Of a DNA stretch of 8,973 bases, positions 1-6,188 are shown piece by piece. The notes beneath the pieces were generated by a model. That model did not search any database. It saw only the letters and a program-made list of their open reading frames with translations, and had not been told where the DNA came from. Made by a program: the position numbers and the translations under genes. The stretch is from Lysobacterales bacterium (GTDB taxonomy: Bacteria; Pseudomonadota; Gammaproteobacteria; Xanthomonadales; Xanthomonadaceae), in NCBI GenBank assembly GCA_015655035.1, contig JAATFS010000177.1, positions 1-8,973 on the forward strand, written 5' to 3'. Each line of letters begins with the position of its first letter. The first letter of the stretch is position 1.

Positions 1-1024
1 CGATCCGCAGCCCCTCGGCGGGCACGATCACGTCCTGCAGCGGCAATAGGGAGGTGTCACCCTCCCCGCGCACGACGGCGTTCCAGCCGGCGATCGCCTG
101 TTCGGCCTGGGCCGCGTCGTGGAAGCGCGTGGCCAGTTCACGTGCCAGGCGCAGCTTCACGTCGCGCGGATTCAGGACGCCGGACTCGACCTCCGCACGC
201 AGCGCCTTGGCTTCATCCACGCCGATATCGAAGCTGAGCAGGTCGATCCAGCGCCACATCAAGGTGTCGTCCACCTTCATGGTCTTGGTGACCATGTCGA
301 TGGCCGGCTCATTGATGCCGATGTAGTTGCCCAGCGACTTGGACATCTTGTTGACGCCGTCCAGGCCTTCCAGCAGCGGCATGGTCAGCACGGTCTGCGG
401 CGGCTGTCCGTTGTGCTCTTGCAATCCGCGTCCCATCAGCAGGTTGAACTTCTGGTCGGTGCCGCCCAGCTCGACGTCGGCCTTCAATGCCACCGAGTCA
501 TACCCCTGCACCAGCGGATACAGGAATTCGTGGATGGCGATCGACTGCTGGCCGGCGAAGCGCTTGGCGAAATCATCGCGTTCGAGCATGCGCGCAACGG
601 TGTGCTGGGCGGCGAGCTTGATCATGTCGGCCGCATTCATCTGGCCGAACCATTCGGAATTGAACCTAACTTCGGTGCGTTCGCGATCCAGCACCTTGAA
701 CACCTGCTCTTCATAGGTGCGCGCATTGACCAGCACATCGTCACGGGTGAGCGGCTTGCGGGTGACGTTCTTGCCGGTGGGATCGCCGATCATCCCGGTG
801 AAGTCGCCGATCAGGAAGATCACCTGGTGGCCAAGCTCCTGGAACTGGCGCAGCTTGTTCAGCAGCACGGTATGCCCCAGATGCAGGTCCGGCGCGGTGG
901 GATCGAAACCCGCCTTGACCCGTAGCGGGCGGCCGGTCTTGAGCCGGGCCTCCAGTTCGTCCAACTTGAGAATCTCGTCGGCACCGCGGCCGATGAGCGC
1001 GAGCGAATCTGCAATCGAAGACAA
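1..1024 (-). CDS. tyrS: Tyrosyl-tRNA synthetase, TyrZ/type 2 form, C-terminus cut by the window edge
   Basis: Class I aminoacyl-tRNA synthetase that charges tRNA-Tyr with tyrosine in the cytoplasm. Reading the minus strand from a TTG at 1024-1022 gives 341 residues that run off the left edge. Seen: FDPTAPDLHLGHT, with the ATP-binding HIGH-type motif as HLGH at residues 48-51; the FLIGDFTGMIGDPTG block; QGYDSVALKADVELGGTDQ, the tyrosine pocket; and KMSKS at residues 226-230 (bases 335-349). E. coli TyrS has KFGKT at that place, so KMSKS points to the TyrZ/type 2 subfamily. These enzymes are about 400 residues long, so only about the last 60, normally the S4-like tRNA-binding domain, should be missing. 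The start is TTG: no ATG lies between it and an in-frame stop at 1051-1049, and CTGGAG sits 7 bases upstream. The gene is divergent from the M23 peptidase gene. Confidence 0.97.
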   Translation of the reverse strand, partial: MSSIADSLALIGRGADEILKLDELEARLKTGRPLRVKAGFDPTAPDLHLGHTVLLNKLRQFQELGHQVIFLIGDFTGMIGDPTGKNVTRKPLTRDDVLVNARTYEEQVFKVLDRERTEVRFNSEWFGQMNAADMIKLAAQHTVARMLERDDFAKRFAGQQSIAIHEFLYPLVQGYDSVALKADVELGGTDQKFNLLMGRGLQEHNGQPPQTVLTMPLLEGLDGVNKMSKSLGNYIGINEPAIDMVTKTMKVDDTLMWRWIDLLSFDIGVDEAKALRAEVESGVLNPRDVKLRLARELATRFHDAAQAEQAIAGWNAVVRGEGDTSLLPLQDVIVPAEGLRI

Positions 1025-1031
1025 GGGAATA

Positions 1032-1037
1032 CTCCAG
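1032..1037 (-). promoter_or_regulatory. Ribosome binding site that fixes the TTG start of tyrS
   Basis: On the minus strand CTGGAG (1037-1032) lies 7 bases ahead of TTG 1024-1022. An in-frame TAA at 1051-1049 leaves only eight codons upstream, none of them ATG, GTG or TTG. An ATT at 1030-1028 is the only other conceivable start and would be too close to this site. Confidence 0.75.
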
Positions 1038-1063
1038 CGGCGGTGCCGTTAAAAACGTGAACG

Positions 1064-1092
1064 ATGTTAAACGCGGGTTAATTGCGTGCCAA
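1064..1092 (-). promoter_or_regulatory. Predicted sigma70-like promoter of tyrS
   Basis: On the minus strand TTGGCA (1092-1087) is followed, after exactly 17 bases, by TAACAT (1069-1064). Transcription would begin near 1057, giving a leader of about 33 bases before the TTG codon. An A/T tract (aaaaaa at about 1096-1101) directly upstream of the -35 box could act as an UP element. This is a match to the consensus only. Confidence 0.6.
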
Positions 1093-1118
1093 GCGAAAAA
1101 ATCAATCCGCTCAATGGT

Positions 1119-1147
1119 TTGACGAGCTGTTGATCGGTGTCTATGGT
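1119..1147 (+). promoter_or_regulatory. Predicted sigma70-like promoter of the M23 peptidase gene (and probably anmK)
   Basis: TTGACG (1119-1124) and TATGGT (1142-1147) are separated by 17 bases. The -35 box matches the consensus at five of six positions. A start near 1154 would give a 5' leader of about 39 bases before the ATG at 1193. Its -35 box is only 26 bases from that of the divergent tyrS promoter. This is a match to the consensus only. Confidence 0.6.
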
Positions 1148-1157
1148 ACCGACGTTT

Positions 1158-1188
1158 GAGCTCGCGCTTCGAGCTTCGAGGACACCTC
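1158..1188 (+). promoter_or_regulatory. Leader hairpins over the ribosome binding site of the M23 peptidase gene
   Basis: GAGCTCG (1158-1164) can pair with CGAGCTT (1170-1176), a 7-bp stem with one G-U pair and a 5-base loop. Directly after it GAGG (1178-1181), the only Shine-Dalgarno-like sequence, can pair with CCTC (1185-1188) around a 3-base loop. A tandem repeat of CTTCGAG (1167-1173 and 1174-1180) lies inside. GAGG is 11 bases from the ATG, longer than ideal; folding of the GAGG/CCTC stem would hide it. Regulation is inferred, not shown. Confidence 0.35.
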
Positions 1189-1192
1189 AGCG

Positions 1193-2632
1193 ATGCAGAA
1201 CTCCGAGCAGGGCCGCGTGCGCAAGCAGCGCTTCCAGCAACGTCTCAACGTTCTTCACGTTTCTACGCTGCATCGGCGGCTCAAACAGCATCTGCCTGCG
1301 GCCTTCAATACCCGCTGGACACGCCGCCACTGGATCCACGCCAGCCTGTTCGCCATGATCGGCGCGCTGGTGGCCACGATCGTGCCCGGCTTCTCCAATG
1401 CCATCGATACGCCATTGTCGAGTCATGCGACGCTGCCGCTGCCGTTGCCGCCGTTGGCGCCGGGCCAGTCGCCGTACAGCCTGCCGACCGATACCTGGCA
1501 CACGCTACGGATCAAGTCCGGGCAGACCCTCAGCAGCGCCTTCGACGAACTCGGCATCCCGAGCACCGTGATGCACCAGGTGCTGCAGCACCCGGGCACC
1601 AAGGCCGCGCTGACCCGGCTGCGGCCTGGCGCCGAAATCGCCTTCGACATGCCCAAGTCCGGCGAGCTGCGCGGCTTGCGCTTCGACCGCGATGCCAGTC
1701 ATCGAGTGGAGCTGTCGCTGGCCGGGGATCAGGTCCACGAGAAGGTGTCCACACGGGCCACCACCACCCGTACGGTGGTGACCAGCGGCCAGATCAGCAG
1801 TTCGCTGTACGTGGCCGCGCGCAAGGCCGGGCTGACACCGGCGGCAGTGGCGACGATGACCGACGAGATCTTCAAGTACGACATCGACTTCGACAAGGAC
1901 CTGCAGCCGGGCGACCGTTTCAGCGTGGTGATGGACGAGACCTGGCGCGAAGGCGAGCGCATCGACTCCGGCGATATCCTGGCCGCCACCTTCACCACCG
2001 GTGGCAAGACCTATAGCGGCTTCCGCTTCGAGCGCGGCGGCAAACAGGCCGAGTACTTCGACATCACCGGCCGGCCGTTGAAGAAGAGCTTCATTCGCAT
2101 GCCGGTGGCCTACAGCCGCATCAGTTCGACCTTCGGCGCACGCAGGCATCCGGTGCTGGGCAGGATGCGCATGCACAAAGGCATCGACTACGCCGCCTCT
2201 TCCGGCACCCCGATCATGGCGGCCGGCGATGCCCGCGTGCAGTTCGTAGGTAACCAGCGCGGCTACGGCAATGTGGTCATCCTGGACCATGGCAAGGGCT
2301 ACAGCACGCTGTACGGCCATATGTCGCGCTTCGGCAAGCTCAGAACCGGTCAGCACATCGATCAGGGCACGGTGATCGGCTACGTCGGCATGACCGGCCT
2401 GGCCACCGGGCCGCACCTGCACTATGAATTCCGCGTCGGCGGACAGCAGCGCAATCCGGCGTCGGTGACGATGCCGCCGCCGACCCCGCTGGCGGGGGCC
2501 GAGCTGGCCGCGTTCCGGGCCAAGACCTCGCCGGCGATGGCGCGCATCCAGGGCATGGAGAAGCTGCTCTACGCCGATGCCGGCGCCGGGGGCAAGGCCC
2601 AGCCAGAGGCGAAGCGCAAGGGCCGCGGCTGA
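1193..2632 (+). CDS. mepM: Membrane-anchored M23 murein DD-endopeptidase, MepM type
   Basis: A 479-residue zinc metallopeptidase predicted to cut peptide cross-links in periplasmic peptidoglycan, making room for new strands and releasing turnover products. Seen: a basic cytoplasmic N-terminus (1-48), one hydrophobic segment (about 49-66) acting as signal anchor, a proline-rich linker (about 80-98), an OapA/LysM-like domain (about 100-155, with RIKSGQTLSSAF), a middle domain (about 190-300) like that of Csd3/MepM proteins, and the M23 (LytM) domain (about 305-425). The M23 residues are complete: HKGID gives H328 and D332, YGHM gives H376, and GPHLHYEF gives H408 and H410. H328, D332 and H410 should bind zinc. 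The short tail is charged. The start at 1193 keeps the basic stretch ahead of the membrane segment; GAGG lies 11 bases upstream. anmK follows after 69 bases, probably in one transcript. The exact cleavage specificity is inferred from the family. Confidence 0.92.
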   Translation: MQNSEQGRVRKQRFQQRLNVLHVSTLHRRLKQHLPAAFNTRWTRRHWIHASLFAMIGALVATIVPGFSNAIDTPLSSHATLPLPLPPLAPGQSPYSLPTDTWHTLRIKSGQTLSSAFDELGIPSTVMHQVLQHPGTKAALTRLRPGAEIAFDMPKSGELRGLRFDRDASHRVELSLAGDQVHEKVSTRATTTRTVVTSGQISSSLYVAARKAGLTPAAVATMTDEIFKYDIDFDKDLQPGDRFSVVMDETWREGERIDSGDILAATFTTGGKTYSGFRFERGGKQAEYFDITGRPLKKSFIRMPVAYSRISSTFGARRHPVLGRMRMHKGIDYAASSGTPIMAAGDARVQFVGNQRGYGNVVILDHGKGYSTLYGHMSRFGKLRTGQHIDQGTVIGYVGMTGLATGPHLHYEFRVGGQQRNPASVTMPPPTPLAGAELAAFRAKTSPAMARIQGMEKLLYADAGAGGKAQPEAKRKGRG

Positions 2633-2701
2633 TTGGCCAACTTATTGATTGACGCCCTTGGGCAAGGCGCAGACCCTGTAGCGCCTTCGACGCAACTCCC
2701 G

Positions 2702-3835
2702 ATGTCCTCTTCCCACGACGCCGAAGCACCGCTGTTTCTTGGTCTGATGTCCGGTACCAGCGCCGATGGCATCGATGCGGCACTGGTGCAGTTCGATCCC
2801 GCCGCCGCCCCGCGTTGCCGGCTGGTAGCGGCGGCCACTACGCCCTGGATGCCTGCGTTGCGCGAGGAACTGATTGCGCTTGGCCAGGGCGCGGAAATCC
2901 CCTCACTGGACCTGCTGGGCCGCCTGGATGCCGAGGTCGGCCTCGCGTTCGCCGCAGCAGCCAAGCATTTGATCGAGGAGGCCGGGATAGATCGCCGCCG
3001 CGTCCGCGCGATCGGCTCACACGGGCAGACGGTCCGGCATCGGCCATTGGCCGATCCAGCCTTCACCTGGCAGATCGGCGATGCACATCGCATCGCTGAA
3101 CATACGGGCATCTGCACCGTGGCCGATTTTCGCCGCCGCGACGTGGCGGCGGGCGGCCAGGGCGCGCCCCTGATGCCGGCCTTCCACCTGGCCATGCTCG
3201 GCGCCGCCGACGAGGATCGCGCGGTGTTGAACCTGGGCGGCATCGGCAACCTGACGCTGATCCCACGCCAGGGCGATATTCGCGGCTTTGATACCGGTCC
3301 GGCCAATGCATTGATGGATAGTTGGTGCTACCGCCATCTGGGCACCTCCTACGATGCCGACGGCGCGTTTGCCGCCAGCGGCAACGTGGACTCGCCGCTG
3401 CTGGCGCGGTTGCTGGCCGAGCCGTGGTTCGCGCTGCCGCCGCCCAAGAGCACCGGGCGCGAGCAATTCCACCTGGAATGGGTGGAGATGCAGCTGCCCG
3501 AGGGCACGGTGGCCGCAGCAAATGTGCAGGCCACCCTGCTGGAACTGACTGCCGCCAGCGTGACCGAGGCCTTGCTGCGACACCAGCCCGAGACCCGTCG
3601 GCTGCTGGTCTGCGGCGGCGGCGTGCGCAATCCGGTATTGATGGCACGGCTGGCCGAACGACTGCCCGGCGTGGTGGTCGAATCCACCCAGGCGCATGGC
3701 CTGGACCCGGATTACCTGGAGGCGATGGGCTTTGCCTGGCTGGCAGCCGAGGCCCTGGCCGGACGCCCGGCCAACCTGCCGGCGGTCACCGGCGCGCGTG
3801 GGCCACGGGTGTTGGGCGCGATCCATCCGGCCTGA
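2702..3835 (+). CDS. anmK: Anhydro-N-acetylmuramic acid kinase
   Basis: Cytoplasmic sugar kinase of the ASKHA fold that hydrolyses the 1,6-anhydro ring of anhydro-MurNAc and phosphorylates it to MurNAc-6-phosphate, a step of peptidoglycan recycling. The 377-residue protein is close to the usual length of about 370. Seen: the phosphate loop GLMSGTSADGIDAAL (about 14-28), GSHGQTVRH (105-113), WQIGD (123-127), the block around DFRRRDVAAGGQGAPL (142-157), NLGGIGNLT (177-185), GFDTGPANALMDSW (195-208) with D197 as the likely catalytic base, and CGGGVRNP (304-311). The frame is open back to a TTG at 2633, but that stretch has codons unlike the gene (TTA, CTT, GTA, CCT, CAA), so I take ATG 2702. No clear Shine-Dalgarno sequence precedes it; a TTGACG at 2649-2654 lacks a good -10 partner, so read-through from the peptidase gene is likely. 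It is convergent with ampG. Confidence 0.96.
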   Translation: MSSSHDAEAPLFLGLMSGTSADGIDAALVQFDPAAAPRCRLVAAATTPWMPALREELIALGQGAEIPSLDLLGRLDAEVGLAFAAAAKHLIEEAGIDRRRVRAIGSHGQTVRHRPLADPAFTWQIGDAHRIAEHTGICTVADFRRRDVAAGGQGAPLMPAFHLAMLGAADEDRAVLNLGGIGNLTLIPRQGDIRGFDTGPANALMDSWCYRHLGTSYDADGAFAASGNVDSPLLARLLAEPWFALPPPKSTGREQFHLEWVEMQLPEGTVAAANVQATLLELTAASVTEALLRHQPETRRLLVCGGGVRNPVLMARLAERLPGVVVESTQAHGLDPDYLEAMGFAWLAAEALAGRPANLPAVTGARGPRVLGAIHPA

Positions 3836-3864
3836 GCCCGAGCAAGCCGCCAGGGCCACGGTTT

Positions 3865-5169
3865 TCAGGCAGCCGCAGTATCGTTTTCACGGATCCGCGG
3901 CCACAGCCAGGCCAGCAACAATAGGGTTGGGACCACCGTCACCGCACTGATCATGAAGAACACGCTGTAGGACGTGGCTTCGACCAGGAAGCCGGACACG
4001 CCACCGGCGAACTTGCCCGGCAGGTTGGCCAGTGATACCAGCAGCGCGTACTGGGTGGCGGTGAAGTTGCGATCGGTCAGCGACGAGGCGAAGGCGACGA
4101 ACACCACCCCGGCCACGCCCTGGCACAGGTTGTCGGCCGACAGCGCCGCGTAGAAGGCCCACAGCTCGCCCGGGTGCTGAGCCATCAGCAGGAACGCCAG
4201 GTTGGACAACGCCACGCCGAGCGCGGCCACCAGCAGCATCCGGCGGAAACCGAACGCGGCTACCAGGACACCTCCCAGGAAGGCACCGGCCACGCCCATC
4301 CACACGCCGAACAGCTTGGACACGGTGGCGATATCGGCCTTGGTGAAGCCGGAGTCCAGGTAGAACGGTCCCGCCATCACCCCGATCACCTGGTCGGGGA
4401 ACTTGAACATGCCCACGAACAGCAGCAATGCCAGTGCGGTCAGCACGCCATTGCCGGTGAAGAAGCTGGAGATCGGCTGCCAGAACGCGCCCAGGAAATC
4501 GACCCGCCGCTGCACCGTCGATTGCCGCAGATCCGGTTCGCGGTTGAGCAAGGTGGTGATGATCGGCAGCAGCATCAGTGCTGCGGTGGCCAGATACGCC
4601 CATTGCCAACCGCGGAATTCGGCCAGGTACAAGGTGCCGGCGCCGCCCACGATCAAGCCGATGCGATAGCCGAAGATGTAGGTCGCCGCCAGCGCCGCCT
4701 GGGCCGATTCCGGCGCGATCTCGATGCGGTAGGCATCGACCACCGAGTCCTGGGTAGCGCCCCAGAACGAAGCAAACAATACCCATGCCACCAGGCTGCC
4801 CACCCCCATGTCGGGATGGGTGAATGCCAGTGCGAACAGGCCGATGGTCACCCCGACCTGCGAGGCCAGCAGCCAGGAACGGCGGCGGCCCAGGAAGCCG
4901 ATCAGCGGGAACGCGAAGCGGTCGATCAATGGCGCCCACAGGAACTTGAGCAGGTAGAAGAAGCTGGCCAGGCTGATCAGGCCGATGCTGCCCAGGTCCA
5001 GGCCGACATCGCGCAAGCGCGTGGACAGGGTCTGCGAGGCGATCAGCAAGAAGGGCAACCCGCTACCGAAGCCGAGAAAGGCCATCGCCGCCGCCGAGGG
5101 CGTGGCGAAGGCGCGCTGGATGCCCCGCCAGCCTTTGTAGCTGGGCGCGGCGGCAACCGGATCAGTCAT
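3865..5169 (-). CDS. ampG: AmpG-type muropeptide permease (major facilitator superfamily)
   Basis: Inner-membrane transporter expected to bring GlcNAc-anhydroMurNAc and its peptides from periplasm to cytoplasm for recycling; in bacteria with AmpR/AmpC this flux also controls beta-lactamase. Seen in 434 residues: FLGFGSGLPFLLI (31-43), WAPLIDRF (78-85), LGRRRSWLLASQ (93-104, the cytoplasmic basic loop after helix 2) and ATQDSVVDAYRIEI (138-151), all typical of AmpG. I count about 12 hydrophobic segments (roughly 25-47, 60-80, 98-116, 123-143, 160-182, 189-207, 240-256, 285-305, 308-328, 335-360, 372-395, 400-423). E. coli AmpG is 491 and P. aeruginosa AmpG 594 residues, so this is a compact form. 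The start codon has only a weak upstream site (GCGGGA). It lies 102 bases downstream of xthA on the same strand with no clear promoter or terminator between, and 29 bases tail to tail from anmK. A related MFS transporter for another substrate remains possible. Confidence 0.87.
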   Translation of the reverse strand: MTDPVAAAPSYKGWRGIQRAFATPSAAAMAFLGFGSGLPFLLIASQTLSTRLRDVGLDLGSIGLISLASFFYLLKFLWAPLIDRFAFPLIGFLGRRRSWLLASQVGVTIGLFALAFTHPDMGVGSLVAWVLFASFWGATQDSVVDAYRIEIAPESAQAALAATYIFGYRIGLIVGGAGTLYLAEFRGWQWAYLATAALMLLPIITTLLNREPDLRQSTVQRRVDFLGAFWQPISSFFTGNGVLTALALLLFVGMFKFPDQVIGVMAGPFYLDSGFTKADIATVSKLFGVWMGVAGAFLGGVLVAAFGFRRMLLVAALGVALSNLAFLLMAQHPGELWAFYAALSADNLCQGVAGVVFVAFASSLTDRNFTATQYALLVSLANLPGKFAGGVSGFLVEATSYSVFFMISAVTVVPTLLLLAWLWPRIRENDTAAA

Positions 5170-5271
5170 GGCAATCCCGCAGCTGGTTTACGCGGATCGA
5201 GCGCGACGCGGTAGCCGCTGGCACACGCGCCGTGCCCTCCCCGTGGCCCTGAAAATGCGCCGCCTCCCGCA

Positions 5272-6072
5272 TCACGGAGCGTAGTCCACCGTGAAAGGCG
5301 CATGGTCGGAGAAGCGTTGATCGCGATAGATCGAGCAGCCGCGCAGGCGCTCACGCAGACCCGGCGTGACCAGTTGGTAGTCGATACGCCAACCGACGTT
5401 GTTGGCGCGAGCGGCGCCGCGATTACTCCACCAGGTGTAGTCCTGGCCTTCCGGATGCAGCGCGCGGTAGGCGTCGATCCAGCCGCGCCCGCTGCCGGCA
5501 TCGGCCTGGTCGAGGGTATCGGCGCACAGGCCGTTGAGCCAGTCGCGCTCGGGCGGCAGGCAGCCGGAGTTCTTCTGGTTGGATTTCCAGTTCTTGATGT
5601 CCAGCGCCGAGCGCACGATGTTCCAGTCCCCGCACAGCACGTAGTCGCGGCCGCTGGCCAGCCACTCGGCCAGGATCGGCCGCAGCCACTCCATCACCTG
5701 GAACTTGTAGCCCTGGCGCAGCTCGCCGGACGAGCCGGATGGAATGTAGAAGGACACCACGCTGAGGTTGCCGAAGCGCGCTTCGATATAGCGGCCCTCC
5801 TCGTCGAACTCGGGCCAGCCCAGGGCGGTGCGCACTTCGTCGGGTTCGCGCCGGCTGTAGATCGCCACGCCGCTATAGCCCTTCTTGGTGCTGGCATCGC
5901 GAAAGCGCGCGGTGTAGCCGGCAGGCAGAAACTCGGCACCGGCCAGTTGGTGCTCCTGGGCCTTGGTCTCCTGGACACACAGCACGTCGGCGTCCTGTGC
6001 CGAGAACCAGGGGAAGAACCCCTTGCTGGCGGCCGAACGCAGGCCATTGGCGTTGAAACTGATGATCCGCAT
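5272..6072 (-). CDS. xthA: Exonuclease III / AP endonuclease family protein at the crc position
   Basis: Predicted Mg-dependent 3'-5' exonuclease and apurinic/apyrimidinic endonuclease for base-excision repair. In 266 residues (E. coli Xth: 268) all catalytic positions are present: N7 in NANGLRSA, E35 in VQETK, Y109 in FYIPSG, D149 and N151 in CGDWN, D231 in RIDYQ, and D256-H257 in SDHAPF. The frame is open to 6207, but the family start MRIISFNANG at 6072 is clear and a longer form would run into pyrE. No Shine-Dalgarno sequence precedes this ATG. The protein also has wording shared with Pseudomonas Crc (MRIIS, PSGSSGE, KNW with LPPERDWL, GWRIDYQ with TPGLRE), and Crc too lies next to pyrE. 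Crc has lost the nuclease residues; this protein has not. DNA repair is therefore the safer call, and a Crc-like role in RNA regulation is unsupported. Confidence 0.92.
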   Translation of the reverse strand: MRIISFNANGLRSAASKGFFPWFSAQDADVLCVQETKAQEHQLAGAEFLPAGYTARFRDASTKKGYSGVAIYSRREPDEVRTALGWPEFDEEGRYIEARFGNLSVVSFYIPSGSSGELRQGYKFQVMEWLRPILAEWLASGRDYVLCGDWNIVRSALDIKNWKSNQKNSGCLPPERDWLNGLCADTLDQADAGSGRGWIDAYRALHPEGQDYTWWSNRGAARANNVGWRIDYQLVTPGLRERLRGCSIYRDQRFSDHAPFTVDYAP

Positions 6073-6082
6073 GAGACTGGGC

Positions 6083-6187
6083 TGGGGAACCGGCAATGGA
6101 AAGTCGGTAAAGCGTACCCCAGCTCGGCCATCGAGCACCTGACCGGCTATGCTTTTACGCTTACTGTCTCCTATTGCCGATTCCCCA
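6083..6187. repeat. Mirrored leader motif (inverted repeat) between xthA and pyrE
   Basis: The 116-bp divergent spacer holds ATTGCCGGTTCCCCA on the minus strand (6097-6083) and ATTGCCGATTCCCCA on the plus strand (6173-6187), 14 of 15 identical, each reading towards its own gene. The likeness continues upstream: TACGCTTTACCG (minus, 6116-6105) against TACGCTTACTG (plus, 6156-6166), so the arms are about 31-34 bases. The motif ends 10 bases before the xthA ATG and 1 base before the pyrE ATG. It could be a paired operator, two copies of a core promoter with its leader, or a decayed inverted intergenic repeat. TACGCT may be a -10 box in each arm, but no -35 is convincing. Confidence 0.7.
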
Positions 6188-6188
6188 C

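Noticed and set aside
119..925. Long plus-strand open frame of 268 codons across tyrS
   Set aside because: It is antisense to a certain tyrS; in GC-rich DNA the opposite strand stays open by codon bias. The translation has no recognisable domain.
2633..2701. N-terminal extension of anmK from a TTG touching the peptidase stop codon
   Set aside because: The codons there (TTA, CTT, GTA, CCT, CAA) do not fit the GC-rich usage of the gene, and the known protein begins close to the GLMSGTS loop.
3836..3864. Bidirectional terminator in the 29-bp gap between anmK and ampG
   Set aside because: A short TTTT is present but I could not find a stem of more than 3 bp before it.
4174..5214. 346-codon plus-strand open frame opposite ampG, very rich in Gln, His and Gly
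   Set aside because: The composition is that of an antisense shadow of a membrane protein gene; the minus strand gives a clear AmpG protein.
5220..5236. Hairpin GGCAC/GTGCC between xthA and ampG as a terminator
   Set aside because: The stem is only 5 bp with a 7-base loop and no T tract follows on either strand.
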